Notes: a model not told the origin generated them from the letters alone. A DNA stretch of 64,000 nucleotides from Ornithinimicrobium sediminis (GCF_021272345.1 NZ_JAJSDQ010000006.1:124001-188000); one strand, 5' to 3'. Counted from the first letter of the stretch, positions 7,975 to 17,337 are shown. Numbers and translations are program-made.

Positions 7975-8921
7975 GCCGGTATGCCGTGGCGCGCGGTGTG
8001 CTCAGGGACGCGCACCTGCGAGACGGACGGGCGACGCTCCTCCATGGCGTCGCTCACCAGCGGGGTGAACCCTTCACGGTAGCCGGCCCTGTTCGGGTGG
8101 TAGGAGTCGCTGGGGGTCGTGCCCGGCACGACCTGGCCGAGACCAGGGACGAACGTGAGGCCGTTGACCCACGGCTCGGCCGCGCACATGTCATGCCCAG
8201 TGAACGACTCGACCACGCTGACGTAGGTGAAGCCGGCAGAGGCGGCACGGTTGGCGATGACGGCGTCGAGCTGGTCGGCGACGCCGTTCAGGGCAGCCGC
8301 CTCGGTCGCGGAGATGCCGCTGGACTGCAGGCAGGGGACGTAGGGCTCGGAGAAGAAGCGCGGGTAGCCCACGACGATGACCTCGGCCCTGCGCACCCGC
8401 TCGCGAACGGCGTCGTAGGTCGCATCCAGGCGAGCCGGCAGCACTCCGGCGATGGCCCCTTCGGCGACCGCCACAGCGCCCAGGCACACTTCGTCGGTCG
8501 CACCGCCGACACACGCCGCAACCAGGCTGCCGAAGCCGATGTCGTTGCCGCCCACGCTCAAGGTGACGAAGTCGGTCTGACGGTCGAGAGGGTGCAGCTG
8601 GGTGGCCGTCACGGTGGCCGTGGTGGCACCCCCGCAGGCGACGAACTCTAGAGAGGTGTCGAAGCGCTCCACGTCCACGATAGGTGGGTATGCCGCGCTG
8701 CTGCGGTAGCAGCCCAGGTCCAGATCGGGCAGTCCGGTGCCCACCCCGGAGGCGAACGAGTCGCCGATGGCGACGTAGGCGTCCCGGCCGCGGTCGGGCT
8801 TGCCGCGGTCGTCAGGCGGTCCCGCCGCGGCGGCCCCCGTCGCGGTGAGCAGGAAGAGCACGCTCGTGAGCAGCGCGAGCAAGGACCGGGGACGGCGGTG
8901 CTGCGAGGGTGGGACGGACAC
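7971..8921 (-). CDS. Secreted SGNH/GDSL-family hydrolase, 316 aa
   Basis: GTG 8921 follows GGGGAG and starts a signal peptide ending near TATGAAAAG. The SGNH blocks are in order: block I YVAIGDSFASG (nucleophilic Ser), block II with Gly at VACGGATT, block III SVGGNDIGFG (oxyanion Asn), and block V DSYHPNRAGY (catalytic Asp and His). Several Cys pairs (DLGCY, VEFVACGG-like, VAACVGG, EVCLG, VPCLQ, HDMCA) suggest disulfides, as in Streptomyces secreted lipases. It probably acts outside the cell on acyl esters. Its stop codon lies inside the promoter dyad of the downstream MerR gene. Confidence 0.88.
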   Translation of the reverse strand: MSVPPSQHRRPRSLLALLTSVLFLLTATGAAAAGPPDDRGKPDRGRDAYVAIGDSFASGVGTGLPDLDLGCYRSSAAYPPIVDVERFDTSLEFVACGGATTATVTATQLHPLDRQTDFVTLSVGGNDIGFGSLVAACVGGATDEVCLGAVAVAEGAIAGVLPARLDATYDAVRERVRRAEVIVVGYPRFFSEPYVPCLQSSGISATEAAALNGVADQLDAVIANRAASAGFTYVSVVESFTGHDMCAAEPWVNGLTFVPGLGQVVPGTTPSDSYHPNRAGYREGFTPLVSDAMEERRPSVSQVRVPEHTARHGIPA

Positions 8922-9091
8922 GATGGCTCCCCAGGACGAAGGCGTGATGCCCGGACCCCCGCCGCGAGCATCCTGATGGGGCCACGATGCCCCCACGGCG
9001 CCCACCCGTCAATGGCTCTGCGAGGACGTCTCGTCCTCCCGCGACGCGGCCATCCGCCGGCCGGTGGAGCGGAACCGCAGGCGTCGCGGCA

Positions 9092-9097
9092 TACGAT
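9092..9097 (+). promoter_or_regulatory. Candidate -10 box (TACGAT) of parC
   Basis: TACGAT lies about 40 bases before ATG 9140 in the 218-base region shared with the divergent SGNH gene. No convincing -35 is visible. A perfect 7-bp hairpin (GAGGACG at 9022-9028, CGTCCTC at 9032-9038) lies upstream and could be an operator. Confidence 0.3.
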
Positions 9098-9139
9098 CGG
9101 AGCGGCCCACCCCCGTGACCGAGGAGCCCTACCACCATC

Positions 9140-11605
9140 ATGGCCCGCCGCAGCCGCCCCGCCGCCGACGACCTGGCCGACATCGAGGAGAAGATCATCG
9201 ATGTCGACGTCGAGAGCGAGATGCAGGGCGCCTTCCTGGAGTACGCCTACTCGGTGATCTACTCGCGCGCCCTGCCGGACGCGCGCGACGGGCTGAAGCC
9301 GGTGCAGCGGCGCATCCTCTACGGCATGAGCGAGCTGGGGCTGCGGCCGGACCGGGCGCACGTCAAGTGCTCCCGGGTCGTGGGCGAGGTGATGGGCAAG
9401 TACCACCCCCACGGGGACGGCGCGATCTACGACGCGATGGTGCGCATGGCCCAGCCGTTCACGATGCGCCTGGCCCTGGTGGACGGGCACGGCAACTTCG
9501 GCTCCCTTGACGACGGCCCGGCCGCGTCGCGCTACACCGAGGCCCGGATGGCCTCCGCGGCCCTGCTCATGACGGGCTCGCTGGACGAGGAGACCGTCGA
9601 CTTCGTCCCCAACTACGACGACCAGCTGCTGCAGCCCGAGGTGCTGCCCGCCGCCTACCCCAACCTGCTGGTCAACGGCGCCTCCGGCATCGCCGTCGGT
9701 ATGGCCACCAACATGGCGCCGCACAACCTCGTGGAGGTCATCGGCGCCGCCCGGCACCTCATCGCCCACCCCGAGGCGACCCTGGACGACCTGATGCGCT
9801 TCGTGCCCGGCCCGGACCTGCCCAGCGGCGGCACCGTCGTCGGGCTGGACGGCATCCGCGACGCCTACGAGTCTGGCCGCGGGTCCTTCCGCACCCGGGC
9901 CACCGCGCGCATCGAGAGCATCACGCCGCGCCGCAAGGGCATCGTGGTCACCGAGCTGCCCTACCTGGTCGGCCCCGAGAAGGTCATCGAGAAGGTCAAG
10001 CAGCTGGTGCAGGCCAAGAAGCTGCAGGGCATCGCCAACATCAACGACCTGACCGACCGCACCAAGGGCATGCAGCTCGTCATCGAGGTCAAGAACGGCT
10101 TCAACCCCGAGGCCGTCCTGGCCCAGCTCTACAAGATGACCCCCATGGAGGAGTCGTTCGGCATCAACAACGTGGCCCTCGTGGAGGGCCAGCCGCGGAC
10201 GCTGGGCCTGCGCGAGCTGCTCACGGTCTACGTCGACTTCCGCACCGACGTGGTGCGGCGGCGCACGGCATACCGGCTGCGCCGCAAGGAGGAGCGGCTG
10301 CATCTGGTCGAGGGCCTGCTCGTGGCGATCCTGGACATCGACGAGGTCATCCAGCTCATCCGCGGCAGCGACGACGCCGCCACCGCCAAGGAGCGGCTCA
10401 TCGCGGTCTTCGACCTGTCCGACATCCAGGCGACCTACATCCTGGACCTGCAGCTGCGCCGCCTGACGAAGTTCTCCCGCATCGAGCTCGAGGCCGAGCG
10501 GGACGAGCTCATCGCCGAGATCGAGCGGCTGCGCGCCGTCCTGGAGGACGCGCAGCTGCTGCTGCGCGTGGTCTCCGACGAGCTCGCAGCCGTCGCCAAG
10601 GAGCACGGCACGCCCCGGCGCACCGTGCTGCTCGAGAGCGCCGGCGGCACGGCGACCACCGCCACCAGCACCCCGATGGAGGTCGCCGACGACCCGTGCT
10701 GGGTGCTGCTGTCCTCCACCGGTCTGCTCGCCCGCACCACCTCCGCCGAGCCGCTGGGCCGTGACGAGGCACGGCACAAGCACGACGTCGTCACCAGCGC
10801 GGTGCGCACGACGGCCCGCGGCCACGTCGGCCTGCTCACCTCCGCGGGCCGGCTCGTGCGCGTGTCCGCGCTGGAGCTGCCCACGCTGCCGCCGACCAAC
10901 GGCTCACCCACCCTCTCCGGCGGCGCCCCCCTGGCCGCTTTCGTCGACCTGCCGGCCGGCGAGCAGCCGCTGGCGCTGTGCTCCCTCACCGGCGAGGGCC
11001 CAGGCATCGCCCTGGGCACCCGACACGGCGTCGTGAAGCGCGTCAACCCCGACTTCCCGGCCAACAAGGACGAGTTCGAGGTCGTCTCCCTCAAGGACGG
11101 GGACGTCGTGGTCGGTGCCGTCGAGCTGCGCACCGGTGAGGAGGACCTGGTCTTCGTCACCGAGCACGCCCAGCTGCTGCGTTTCGCCGCCGCAGGCGTG
11201 CGCCCTCAGGGCCGTGCGGGTGGTGGGGTCGCCGGCATCAAGGTGGGTGCCGGTGACGGGGTCGTGAGCTTCACCGCCGTCGACCCCGGTGTCGACAACG
11301 TCGTGGTGACGGTCAGCGGGTCCTCAGGGTCGCTGCCGGGCACCGAGGCGGGGTCGGTCAAGGTGACGCCGTATGCCGAGTACCCCACCAAGGGTCGGGC
11401 CACCGGAGGGGTTCGCTGCCACCGTTTCGTCCGCGGCGAGGACGCGCTCCTGCTGGCCTGGGCCGGCCCCGCCCCGGCGCGCGCCGCCTCCGCCAACGGG
11501 GTGCCGGTGGAGCTGCCGGAGGCCCACGGACGGCGCGACGGGTCGGGCACCCCTGCCCCCGCGCCGATCGCCTCCGTGGCGGGCGAGGCCGCGGCCCGGC
11601 CCTGA
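9140..11605 (+). CDS. parC: DNA topoisomerase IV subunit A (ParC/GyrA family), 821 aa
   Basis: This is the breakage-reunion subunit of a type IIA topoisomerase. The N-terminal domain starts [21 protein letters not shown], and the active-site Tyr is Y132 in SRYTEARM. The winged helix and tower are followed by a coiled-coil (about 425-490) and a C-terminal beta-pinwheel from about 510 ([19 protein letters not shown]-like and [10 protein letters not shown] blades). The QRDR reads [11 protein letters not shown], with Gly where GyrA has Ser83. It decatenates or relaxes DNA together with a ParE encoded elsewhere; no parE is in the window. GyrA-paralogue versus ParC is judged from the short tail and actinobacterial resemblance. 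The gene stands alone and converges on the response regulator. Confidence 0.9.
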   Translation: MARRSRPAADDLADIEEKIIDVDVESEMQGAFLEYAYSVIYSRALPDARDGLKPVQRRILYGMSELGLRPDRAHVKCSRVVGEVMGKYHPHGDGAIYDAMVRMAQPFTMRLALVDGHGNFGSLDDGPAASRYTEARMASAALLMTGSLDEETVDFVPNYDDQLLQPEVLPAAYPNLLVNGASGIAVGMATNMAPHNLVEVIGAARHLIAHPEATLDDLMRFVPGPDLPSGGTVVGLDGIRDAYESGRGSFRTRATARIESITPRRKGIVVTELPYLVGPEKVIEKVKQLVQAKKLQGIANINDLTDRTKGMQLVIEVKNGFNPEAVLAQLYKMTPMEESFGINNVALVEGQPRTLGLRELLTVYVDFRTDVVRRRTAYRLRRKEERLHLVEGLLVAILDIDEVIQLIRGSDDAATAKERLIAVFDLSDIQATYILDLQLRRLTKFSRIELEAERDELIAEIERLRAVLEDAQLLLRVVSDELAAVAKEHGTPRRTVLLESAGGTATTATSTPMEVADDPCWVLLSSTGLLARTTSAEPLGRDEARHKHDVVTSAVRTTARGHVGLLTSAGRLVRVSALELPTLPPTNGSPTLSGGAPLAAFVDLPAGEQPLALCSLTGEGPGIALGTRHGVVKRVNPDFPANKDEFEVVSLKDGDVVVGAVELRTGEEDLVFVTEHAQLLRFAAAGVRPQGRAGGGVAGIKVGAGDGVVSFTAVDPGVDNVVVTVSGSSGSLPGTEAGSVKVTPYAEYPTKGRATGGVRCHRFVRGEDALLLAWAGPAPARAASANGVPVELPEAHGRRDGSGTPAPAPIASVAGEAAARP

Positions 11606-11638
11606 CGGTCACGGACCCTCCGGCCGGAGCCTGCGTCG

Positions 11639-12364
11639 TCAGCGACGGGTCAGCCCGGCCCGCTCGGCCAGCACGGCGATCTCGACGCGCCCGGTGCACC
11701 CCAGCTTGTCCTGGATGCTCGCCAGGTGGGCCTTGACGGTGCTCGGGCTCACATGCAGGCGGGTGGCGACCTGGGAGTTGGCGCTCCCCCGGGCCACCAG
11801 CGCGGCGACCTCCCGCTCCCTGTCGGTGAGCCGGGCGCACAGCTCGGCGGCCTCGGCGCGGGCTCTTGTGGCGGCGTCTCCGGCGAGGTGGGCGAAGATC
11901 TGACCGGCGGCCCGTCCGGACACGGCGCCCTCGCCGGCTGCCACGCTGCGGACCCCGTCGATGATCTCCGCCGGGGAGGCGGTCTTGAGCAGGAAGCCGG
12001 CGGCCCCGGCCATCACGGCCCGCAGCGCCTCGTCCTCGTCGCCGAACGTGGTGAGCACGAGGACCCGAGGCGCGCGGCTCTCGGCGGTCACCGCACGGGT
12101 GGCGCTGAGACCGTCCATGCGCTGCATCCGCACATCCATGAGCACCACGTCGGGCCGGTGCGCGTGCACCGCGCCCACCACCTCGTCACCGTCGGCGACC
12201 GCGGCCACCACCTGCAGGTCCGGCGCCGAGGACAGCATGAGCTCCAGGCCCTGGCAGACCAGGGGGTCGTCGTCGACCAGGAGCACGCGGACGGCCGGCT
12301 CGTCCGGGGTGTGCGGACGCTCGCTCCGGGATGCCGGACGGTCGTGCTGAGGCATGTGCCGCAC
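11639..12364 (-). CDS. NarL/LuxR-family response regulator, 241 aa
   Basis: The receiver domain covers about residues 25-145, with acidic pocket DDD at 31-33, phosphoacceptor D77 (VVLMDVRM) and the conserved Thr/Lys (LVLTTFGDED, FLLKTASPAE). A GerE-type HTH follows near residues 175-225 (LTDREREVAALVARG, VSPSTVKAHLASI). It lies 6 bases downstream of its histidine kinase in the same direction, so the two are co-transcribed. GTG 12364 is listed; ATG 12355 would drop three residues. The regulated genes are unknown. Confidence 0.9.
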   Translation of the reverse strand: MRHMPQHDRPASRSERPHTPDEPAVRVLLVDDDPLVCQGLELMLSSAPDLQVVAAVADGDEVVGAVHAHRPDVVLMDVRMQRMDGLSATRAVTAESRAPRVLVLTTFGDEDEALRAVMAGAAGFLLKTASPAEIIDGVRSVAAGEGAVSGRAAGQIFAHLAGDAATRARAEAAELCARLTDREREVAALVARGSANSQVATRLHVSPSTVKAHLASIQDKLGCTGRVEIAVLAERAGLTRR

Positions 12365-12370
12365 GCTAGG

Positions 12371-13738
12371 TCAACCCACCGACAGACCCGGCACGTGAGC
12401 CTGCTCCGTGGCGCCGGCGCGTCCGCTCGCGTGTGGGTGCACCGGCACCCTCACCCAGGGCAGCCGCACCTCGGCGCGGAAGAGGCCGTCGTCGTGGCAG
12501 ATCTCCAGGACACCGCCCAGCATCTCGGCGCGCTCCCGGATGCCCACCAGGCCGCTGCCGCCGCCCCGGCCCGTCACCTCTTCGGAGCACCCGGGACCGA
12601 CCCTGTTGGTCGTCTCGATGCGGATGCCCTCGTCTGGGCCCCCGCGCACGCTGAGCCGCACCGGCTCCTCCGGGGCGTGCCGTTGGGCGTTGGTCAGCAG
12701 CTCCTGGACGATCCGGTAGACGGCACGCGCCAGGGCGGGGTCGGCCTCCTCGGCATGGCTGAGGTAGACGGACGAGCCGATCGGTCGACCGGCCGTCAGG
12801 GTCTCGTCGACGACCCTCGGCAGGTCCGCCAGGCCCGTCGGCGCACCGTCCAGCAGTCCCTGCGGGGCCCGGTCGTCGGGGTCGCGCAGCATCGCGACCA
12901 GGGAGCGCAGGTCGTCCATCGTCTGCTGGGCCGACTGACGCACCAGGGCGGCGCTACGGGCCAGCCGGGGGTCGGCCGACGCCGCCACCTCCAGCCCCCC
13001 GGCGTGCAACGACAGCACGGACAGGCGGTGACCGATGACGTCGTGGACCTCGCGGGCGATGAGCTCACGCTCGGCCTGGCGGCCCACCTGCGCGGCCAGG
13101 GTGCCGCTGGCCTGCTGCTCCAGCTCCACCCGGCGTCGCGACTGCCCGAGCTGCTCCCGGCTGCGCAGGTAGAGACCCACCACCACCGGCGCCACGACGA
13201 GGACCAGTGCCGTGATGACCAGCTGCGCCGCCGAGACGGGGACGGCGGCCGTCGGGGCCGCCCCGGGCGGGGCGATGACGGCACGCAGCGCCGACGTCTC
13301 CGTCGTGGGTCCGCGCAGGTCCCAGACCAGGAACCACCCGACCAGCGCGCTGTGCAGCCCGACGGCCTGCCACACGACGGTGCCGGTGCGACGCCGGGTC
13401 AGCGAGGCCAGGGCCAACGCGGCGGGCACCGGGCTCAGCGGCATCACGAAGGCCAGACCGACCAGCCAGAAGGTGACCCGCTCCGGCGCCCGGCGGCGCA
13501 GCACCAGCACGAAGGGCACCGTGAGCGCGCCGAGGTAGCCCACCCCGGCGCTGACCTCCGCCACCACGGCCCAGGGCTGGGCGAGCGGGACGACAGCGTT
13601 GCGGAGGTGGGCGGCGTCGACCCCGAAGACCGTGCCGCCGAGCGCCACGAACACGACGACCGCCGTGACCCATCCGGAGCCGATGCGGCCCACCACCCGC
13701 TGCAACGTCGGCCCGGTGCGGATGTCGGTGTCTGGCAT
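12371..13738 (-). CDS. Sensor histidine kinase, HisKA_3/NarL-partner type, 455 aa
   Basis: About five or six N-terminal membrane segments lie between residues 15 and 190. A coiled segment (REQLGQSRRRVELEQQ) leads to the dimerisation domain, with phospho-acceptor H232 in REVHDVIGHRLSVLS. The HATPase domain shows N-box IVQELLTNAQRHAP and G-box GGGSGLVGIRERAEMLGG. It phosphorylates the adjacent response regulator. The signal is probably sensed in or at the membrane, since there is no large extracytoplasmic domain. ATG 13738 was chosen because a TACAGT box ends 7 bases upstream (leaderless). GTG 13762 would place that box inside the gene. Confidence 0.9.
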   Translation of the reverse strand: MPDTDIRTGPTLQRVVGRIGSGWVTAVVVFVALGGTVFGVDAAHLRNAVVPLAQPWAVVAEVSAGVGYLGALTVPFVLVLRRRAPERVTFWLVGLAFVMPLSPVPAALALASLTRRRTGTVVWQAVGLHSALVGWFLVWDLRGPTTETSALRAVIAPPGAAPTAAVPVSAAQLVITALVLVVAPVVVGLYLRSREQLGQSRRRVELEQQASGTLAAQVGRQAERELIAREVHDVIGHRLSVLSLHAGGLEVAASADPRLARSAALVRQSAQQTMDDLRSLVAMLRDPDDRAPQGLLDGAPTGLADLPRVVDETLTAGRPIGSSVYLSHAEEADPALARAVYRIVQELLTNAQRHAPEEPVRLSVRGGPDEGIRIETTNRVGPGCSEEVTGRGGGSGLVGIRERAEMLGGVLEICHDDGLFRAEVRLPWVRVPVHPHASGRAGATEQAHVPGLSVG

Positions 13739-13745
13739 GGACCGC

Positions 13746-13751
13746 ACTGTA
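13746..13751 (-). promoter_or_regulatory. Candidate -10 box (TACAGT) for the histidine kinase operon
   Basis: On the minus strand TACAGT ends 7 bases before ATG 13738 and no ribosome-binding site lies between. This fits a leaderless transcript and supports the chosen start. Confidence 0.45.
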
Positions 13752-13816
13752 GGCGGCGGCACCGTCAGACCTGCCGCGGACGGCCGGCTCAGGCGATGGC
13801 CGGCTCAGCCGGTGGC

Positions 13817-14590
13817 TCAGGGGGTGGCCGGCGCGGCCACCGGCACGAGCAGCTGGCGGGTGGCCATGCCGACCGTGCGCGCGAGCGTGGCGCGGAACTC
13901 GGCGTCCAGGCTCTCTTTGCGCCGCAGCCGCCACAGCACCTCCGTGTTGACCCACGCGGCGTCCCTGGCTCGGGTGACGCTCCACGAGCCGACCAGTGTG
14001 AGGAGCGGGGACACCTCCCTGTCGACCGACAGCACCATGCCGTCGAGGAAGGACTGCCGCACCTCCGCGTGCACGGTGGCGAGGATGTCGCTCACCCGGT
14101 CGTAGTCGGCGTGCACGCCCGCCGAGGTGGGACTGAGCCCGAGCTGACGACAGGTGCGCACCACCGCCACCGGCAGGTCGTGGTTGATGTGGGCGTTCAT
14201 GCCGGCCAGGGCGAACTGGACCGGGGCGAGCCCTTGGCCGCGGCGCTCGAACAGCGGGCTCCACGACGGGTTCACCTCGTCCTGCGCCGCGTCGACGGCG
14301 TCGAGGTAGAGCGCGGCGAACACCACGTCGAGGCGGGTCATGAACGTCTCGTTGCGGAAGTCGCCGAGGGTGATGCGCTCGGCGACCAGCTCGGTCACCC
14401 GCAGGTACATCCGGTTGAAGCAGGCGACGCCGTCCTCGGGCGGCAGCGTGGCGTCCAGGGCACGCAGGCGCCGGATGACCTCCTCGACGCTCGCAGGCTG
14501 GCCTTCGGGCACCGGCTCCCGGGCGCCGGGCAGGCGGGTGCGAGGCAGTGCGCGGGACACGGTGCGGGTGAGGTCGCGGAGCCAGTCCAT
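13817..14590 (-). CDS. DUF5995 family protein, 257 aa
   Basis: A conserved actinobacterial protein of unknown function, recognised by FNRMYLRVTELVAERITLG, FMTRLDVVFAALYLDAV, SPLFERR and ALAGMNAHINHDLPVAVV. The His-Asn-His cluster NAHINHD is a likely metal or catalytic site, but no activity is established to my knowledge. It is soluble, with an alpha-helical appearance throughout. ATG 14590 (MDWLRDLTRT) was chosen because the upstream extension is Arg/Pro-rich and lacks family similarity. It lies downstream of the DUF429/RelA-SpoT fusion with a 114-base gap, so it may or may not share that transcript. Confidence 0.78.
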   Translation of the reverse strand: MDWLRDLTRTVSRALPRTRLPGAREPVPEGQPASVEEVIRRLRALDATLPPEDGVACFNRMYLRVTELVAERITLGDFRNETFMTRLDVVFAALYLDAVDAAQDEVNPSWSPLFERRGQGLAPVQFALAGMNAHINHDLPVAVVRTCRQLGLSPTSAGVHADYDRVSDILATVHAEVRQSFLDGMVLSVDREVSPLLTLVGSWSVTRARDAAWVNTEVLWRLRRKESLDAEFRATLARTVGMATRQLLVPVAAPATP

Positions 14591-14704
14591 GGCCGATTGC
14601 AGCACTGCCGACCGTGCCGGGACAAGGCCTCGCACGGCCGACAGGGCACGAGAACCGGCACGAGGGCGGGCAGGAGGGCACGCCGGGCACCGCCCCCGGC
14701 ACAC

Positions 14705-16456
14705 TCAGGCGCGGAGCTTCTCCAGGCGGGCGCGCAGCGGCTCCACCCGCTCGGCGTTGCCGTGCAGCTCGAGGTAGCGGTCGCCGAAGACCGCCAGCAG
14801 GGCGTCGTCGAGCCGCCGGACCGCCCCCGGCGGGTAGCGGTAGTCCATGCGGGCGCTGATGGCAGCACTGTCCACCGACCCCAGCAGGCCTCCGAGCTCC
14901 TCCAGCGAGGTGATGCCCAGCTCGAGCAGCAGCCCGGACACCCAGTCGTAGTGCTCGGTGCGCGACCAGCCCGCGTCGGCGAACTGGCCGGCGAGGAAGG
15001 AGGCGAGGTCCTGGGCGCTGATGCGGGGGTCGGCGGCGTCGGCCTCGGGGCGGGAGTCGGCCATGCTGGCCCGCAGCCGGTCGCGGATCGTCGAGAACTC
15101 GCGGTCGGCCAGCTCCAGCAGCCCGGCCGCCAGGGTGAACCTCCGGTCCAGGTCCGGGGCGTGCTCCTCGGGGATGCTGCCCTTGTAGCGGATGTCGTGC
15201 TCGAACTCGGCCCAGGCGTGCTGCAGCACCGTGCGCACCTGCACCGAGGCTGTGCGGTCGCGCAGGGGCGCGAACTCCGGCGAGGCCGCGCGGGCGTCGT
15301 CCAGGGTCACCAGCACGTGCCGGCTGGCGTAGCCGAAGCGTCCCTCCTGCGCGGTCTCCTGCCCCATGTCACGGTCGTCCAGCACCCGCAGCTGGTCGGC
15401 GAGCAGGTCGGCCACGGCCGCCACGTCGCTGTGCACGAAGGTGATGACCCGCACGCCGATCTGGTCGGTGATCTCACGCAGGGGGTCGGCGAAGGCCGGA
15501 CGCCCGTCGACCATCCGGTTGGCCTTCCCGGCGAACGAGGCGACGCTCTTGGTGCGTCCGGTGACGGACAGGTAGTTGATGCCGGCGTCGTCGAGCAGGG
15601 TCGTCACCAGGGCCACGTAGCCGGCGGTGGCGTCGGTGACGACGGGGTAGTGCGAGGCGTAGCTCTGCACGGCGCGGTGGACGAGGTCCGCACCCAGCAC
15701 CGGGGCCCGAGGGGTCGGCCGGTGGCCGGCGGGCAGGGTCGGGGTGACGATGTAGCCCGAGGCGAGGTCGCCGTAGGTCGTGACGTCCTCCGGGTGCGCC
15801 ACCGCATACCGCGCGATGTAGGCACAGACCACGGCGTCCACCTGGTCCTCGACCCGGCGCAGGTCGCTCTTGCGCTGCGCCGAGCGCACCTGGTCGACCA
15901 GGTCGCGCCAGCCCTCGTGCTCGGTGACCACCATGGGGGCCGCTGCCTCGGCCAGGCCCTCCAGCAGCCGCATCAGCTCCAGCAGTGCCGTGCGCAGCTC
16001 GGGCAGGGTGCGCCCGCTGCGCTGCTTGTACTTCAGCGTGCGGCCCAGCCGGAACAGCGAGACCGTCGCCGGGTGCGGGTAGACCTCGATGGCCCTGCGT
16101 TCCGCTGCTGACGCGGGGTCCATGTCGAGACCCAGCGCCGCGGCCAGCCGGGCGCCACGCGGTGTGTCGGCGAACTCCGGCTTGCCGGTGTTGGCCGGGT
16201 GCGCACCGGCGTCGAAGCGCGCGAAGTCGCGGTTGAGCGCGGCCTCGCCGGGGCGGTTGCCCTTCGGGTTGGTCACGATGAGCGGAGCGTCGACCGCGAC
16301 CAGGCACGGGCCCTGCACGTATGGCGTCACGGCCGTCACGATCGACGCGTCGGTCGTCTGTGCCGAGACGTGGACCAGCCGCCCTGCGGCGTCCAGGACG
16401 GCCACTCCGGTGGGCTTGCGCTCCCCCCAGGCGAGGTCGACACCGACGTAGTGCAT
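14705..16456 (-). CDS. DUF429 (RNase H-fold predicted nuclease) fused to RelA/SpoT-type (p)ppGpp synthetase domain, 583 aa
   Basis: Residues 1-245 are DUF429: VGVDLAW (D7), AVDAPL (D56), IEVYP (E124) and VEDQVDAVVCAYIA (D204, D207) are spaced like RNase H-fold acidic residues. From about 263 a RelA/SpoT synthetase domain begins: RTKSVASFAGK (301-311) resembles the GDP-binding loop, DQIGVRVITF (331-340) carries the Mg-binding Asp, GYASRH (375-380) is the GYxSxH motif, and VQVRTVLQHAWAEFEHDIRY is the conserved C-terminal motif. The usual Glu before QxRT appears to be Ser (S404), which could weaken catalysis. One uninterrupted reading frame joins both parts. Mycobacterial RelZ joins RNase HII to such a domain, so this is an analogous pairing with a different nuclease family. 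The role in alarmone or R-loop control is an inference. Confidence 0.85.
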   Translation of the reverse strand: MHYVGVDLAWGERKPTGVAVLDAAGRLVHVSAQTTDASIVTAVTPYVQGPCLVAVDAPLIVTNPKGNRPGEAALNRDFARFDAGAHPANTGKPEFADTPRGARLAAALGLDMDPASAAERRAIEVYPHPATVSLFRLGRTLKYKQRSGRTLPELRTALLELMRLLEGLAEAAAPMVVTEHEGWRDLVDQVRSAQRKSDLRRVEDQVDAVVCAYIARYAVAHPEDVTTYGDLASGYIVTPTLPAGHRPTPRAPVLGADLVHRAVQSYASHYPVVTDATAGYVALVTTLLDDAGINYLSVTGRTKSVASFAGKANRMVDGRPAFADPLREITDQIGVRVITFVHSDVAAVADLLADQLRVLDDRDMGQETAQEGRFGYASRHVLVTLDDARAASPEFAPLRDRTASVQVRTVLQHAWAEFEHDIRYKGSIPEEHAPDLDRRFTLAAGLLELADREFSTIRDRLRASMADSRPEADAADPRISAQDLASFLAGQFADAGWSRTEHYDWVSGLLLELGITSLEELGGLLGSVDSAAISARMDYRYPPGAVRRLDDALLAVFGDRYLELHGNAERVEPLRARLEKLRA

Positions 16457-16462
16457 GAGGAC

Positions 16463-16468
16463 ACTCTG
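16463..16468 (-). promoter_or_regulatory. Candidate -10 box (CAGAGT) for the DUF429/RelA-SpoT gene
   Basis: CAGAGT ends 6 bases before ATG 16456 on the minus strand, the leaderless spacing seen elsewhere here. It lies in the 14-base gap after the UbiA gene, so the fusion gene may have its own promoter besides read-through. Confidence 0.3.
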
Positions 16469-16470
16469 CC

Positions 16471-17286
16471 CTAGCCCCGCAGCACCAGCCCCACCACGTT
16501 GACCACGGCGAGCAGCATCGCGGCGACGAAGGGTGTCGAGCCGCGGGTCACCCAGGCGACGCCGGCCAGGGCGGCGGACACCACCACGGCCACCCAGCCC
16601 CATACCGGCACCTCGCCCCCCGGAGCCAGCACGACCAGGAGCGCCCCGGTGAGCAGCAGCAGGGGCGCGAGCAGGCGCACCCTGCGCTCCCCCAGCCGGT
16701 GCGGCAGCCCCCGGACGCCGGTGCGCTCGTCGTCGGCCAGGTCGGGCAGCACGTTGAGCAGGTGGGCGCCCACCCCCAGCAGCGCGCCGACGAGCGTCAT
16801 CCACGCCGGCGGCAGGGACCACCCTGGCCCGGCCGCGAGCCAGACGACTGCCGGCAGCGAGCCGAACGCCACGGCATACGGCACCCACGACCAGAGCGTG
16901 CCCTTGACCCCGAGGTTGTAGGCCCAGCCGGACCCGACGACGAGGACCAGGTGCACGGCCGCCGACCGCCAGCCGGTCAGGCCCGACAGCACCACCGTGG
17001 CGGCCGTCGCCGCCGCGAGCGCGGCCCGCACGCTCCCGCGGGCCACGGCACCGCTCGCCAGTGGCTTGTCGGCACGCCCGGAGGCACGGTCACGCTCGGT
17101 GTCCAGCAGGTCGTTGGACCAGCCGATGGTGAGCTGGCCGGCGCACACCGCCGCCGTCACCAGGAGCCCGGTCGTCCACCCGGTCCCGGCTGCGACCGCG
17201 AGCAGGGCCGTCAGCAGGGTGACGGCCACGGTGGGGCCCGGGTGGCACGCCCTGACGAGGCCGCTCACACCCAGGGCTCCGCTCAC
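16471..17286 (-). CDS. UbiA-family prenyltransferase, 271 aa
   Basis: A membrane protein with about eight helices. The first Asp-rich motif is NDLLDTERD (NDxxDxxxD, with Mg-prenyl-diphosphate ligands) followed by SGRADKPLASG. The second is DLADDERTGVRG (DxxxDxxxG). UbiA enzymes transfer a polyprenyl chain to an aromatic or other acceptor. It is divergent from the type III PKS/ICMT/flavoprotein operon with only 51 bases between starts. A prenylated phenolic or quinone product is plausible, although a separate quinone role cannot be excluded. GTG 17286 fits a TACGCT box 6 bases upstream. Confidence 0.85.
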   Translation of the reverse strand: MSGALGVSGLVRACHPGPTVAVTLLTALLAVAAGTGWTTGLLVTAAVCAGQLTIGWSNDLLDTERDRASGRADKPLASGAVARGSVRAALAAATAATVVLSGLTGWRSAAVHLVLVVGSGWAYNLGVKGTLWSWVPYAVAFGSLPAVVWLAAGPGWSLPPAWMTLVGALLGVGAHLLNVLPDLADDERTGVRGLPHRLGERRVRLLAPLLLLTGALLVVLAPGGEVPVWGWVAVVVSAALAGVAWVTRGSTPFVAAMLLAVVNVVGLVLRG

Positions 17287-17292
17287 CCCCAG

Positions 17293-17298
17293 AGCGTA
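17293..17298 (-). promoter_or_regulatory. Candidate -10 box (TACGCT) for the UbiA gene
   Basis: TACGCT on the minus strand ends 6 bases before GTG 17286, consistent with leaderless transcription. It shares a 51-base divergent region with the type III PKS promoter. Confidence 0.4.
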
Positions 17299-17324
17299 GA
17301 CAGGCGCCGGTCACCGCCGCTCCG

Positions 17325-17330
17325 TAGGCT
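17325..17330 (+). promoter_or_regulatory. Candidate -10 box (TAGGCT) for the type III PKS operon
   Basis: TAGGCT ends 7 bases before GTG 17338 and no ribosome-binding site lies between. Both operons of the putative cluster therefore appear to start leaderless from one short divergent region, where a shared regulator could act. Confidence 0.45.
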
Positions 17331-17337
17331 GGCGGTC

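Noticed and set aside
11726-16111. A 1461-codon + strand frame opposite the two-component, DUF5995 and DUF429 genes
   Set aside because: Low-complexity His/Gln/Gly/Arg shadow of minus-strand coding DNA; every minus-strand gene beneath it has clear motifs.
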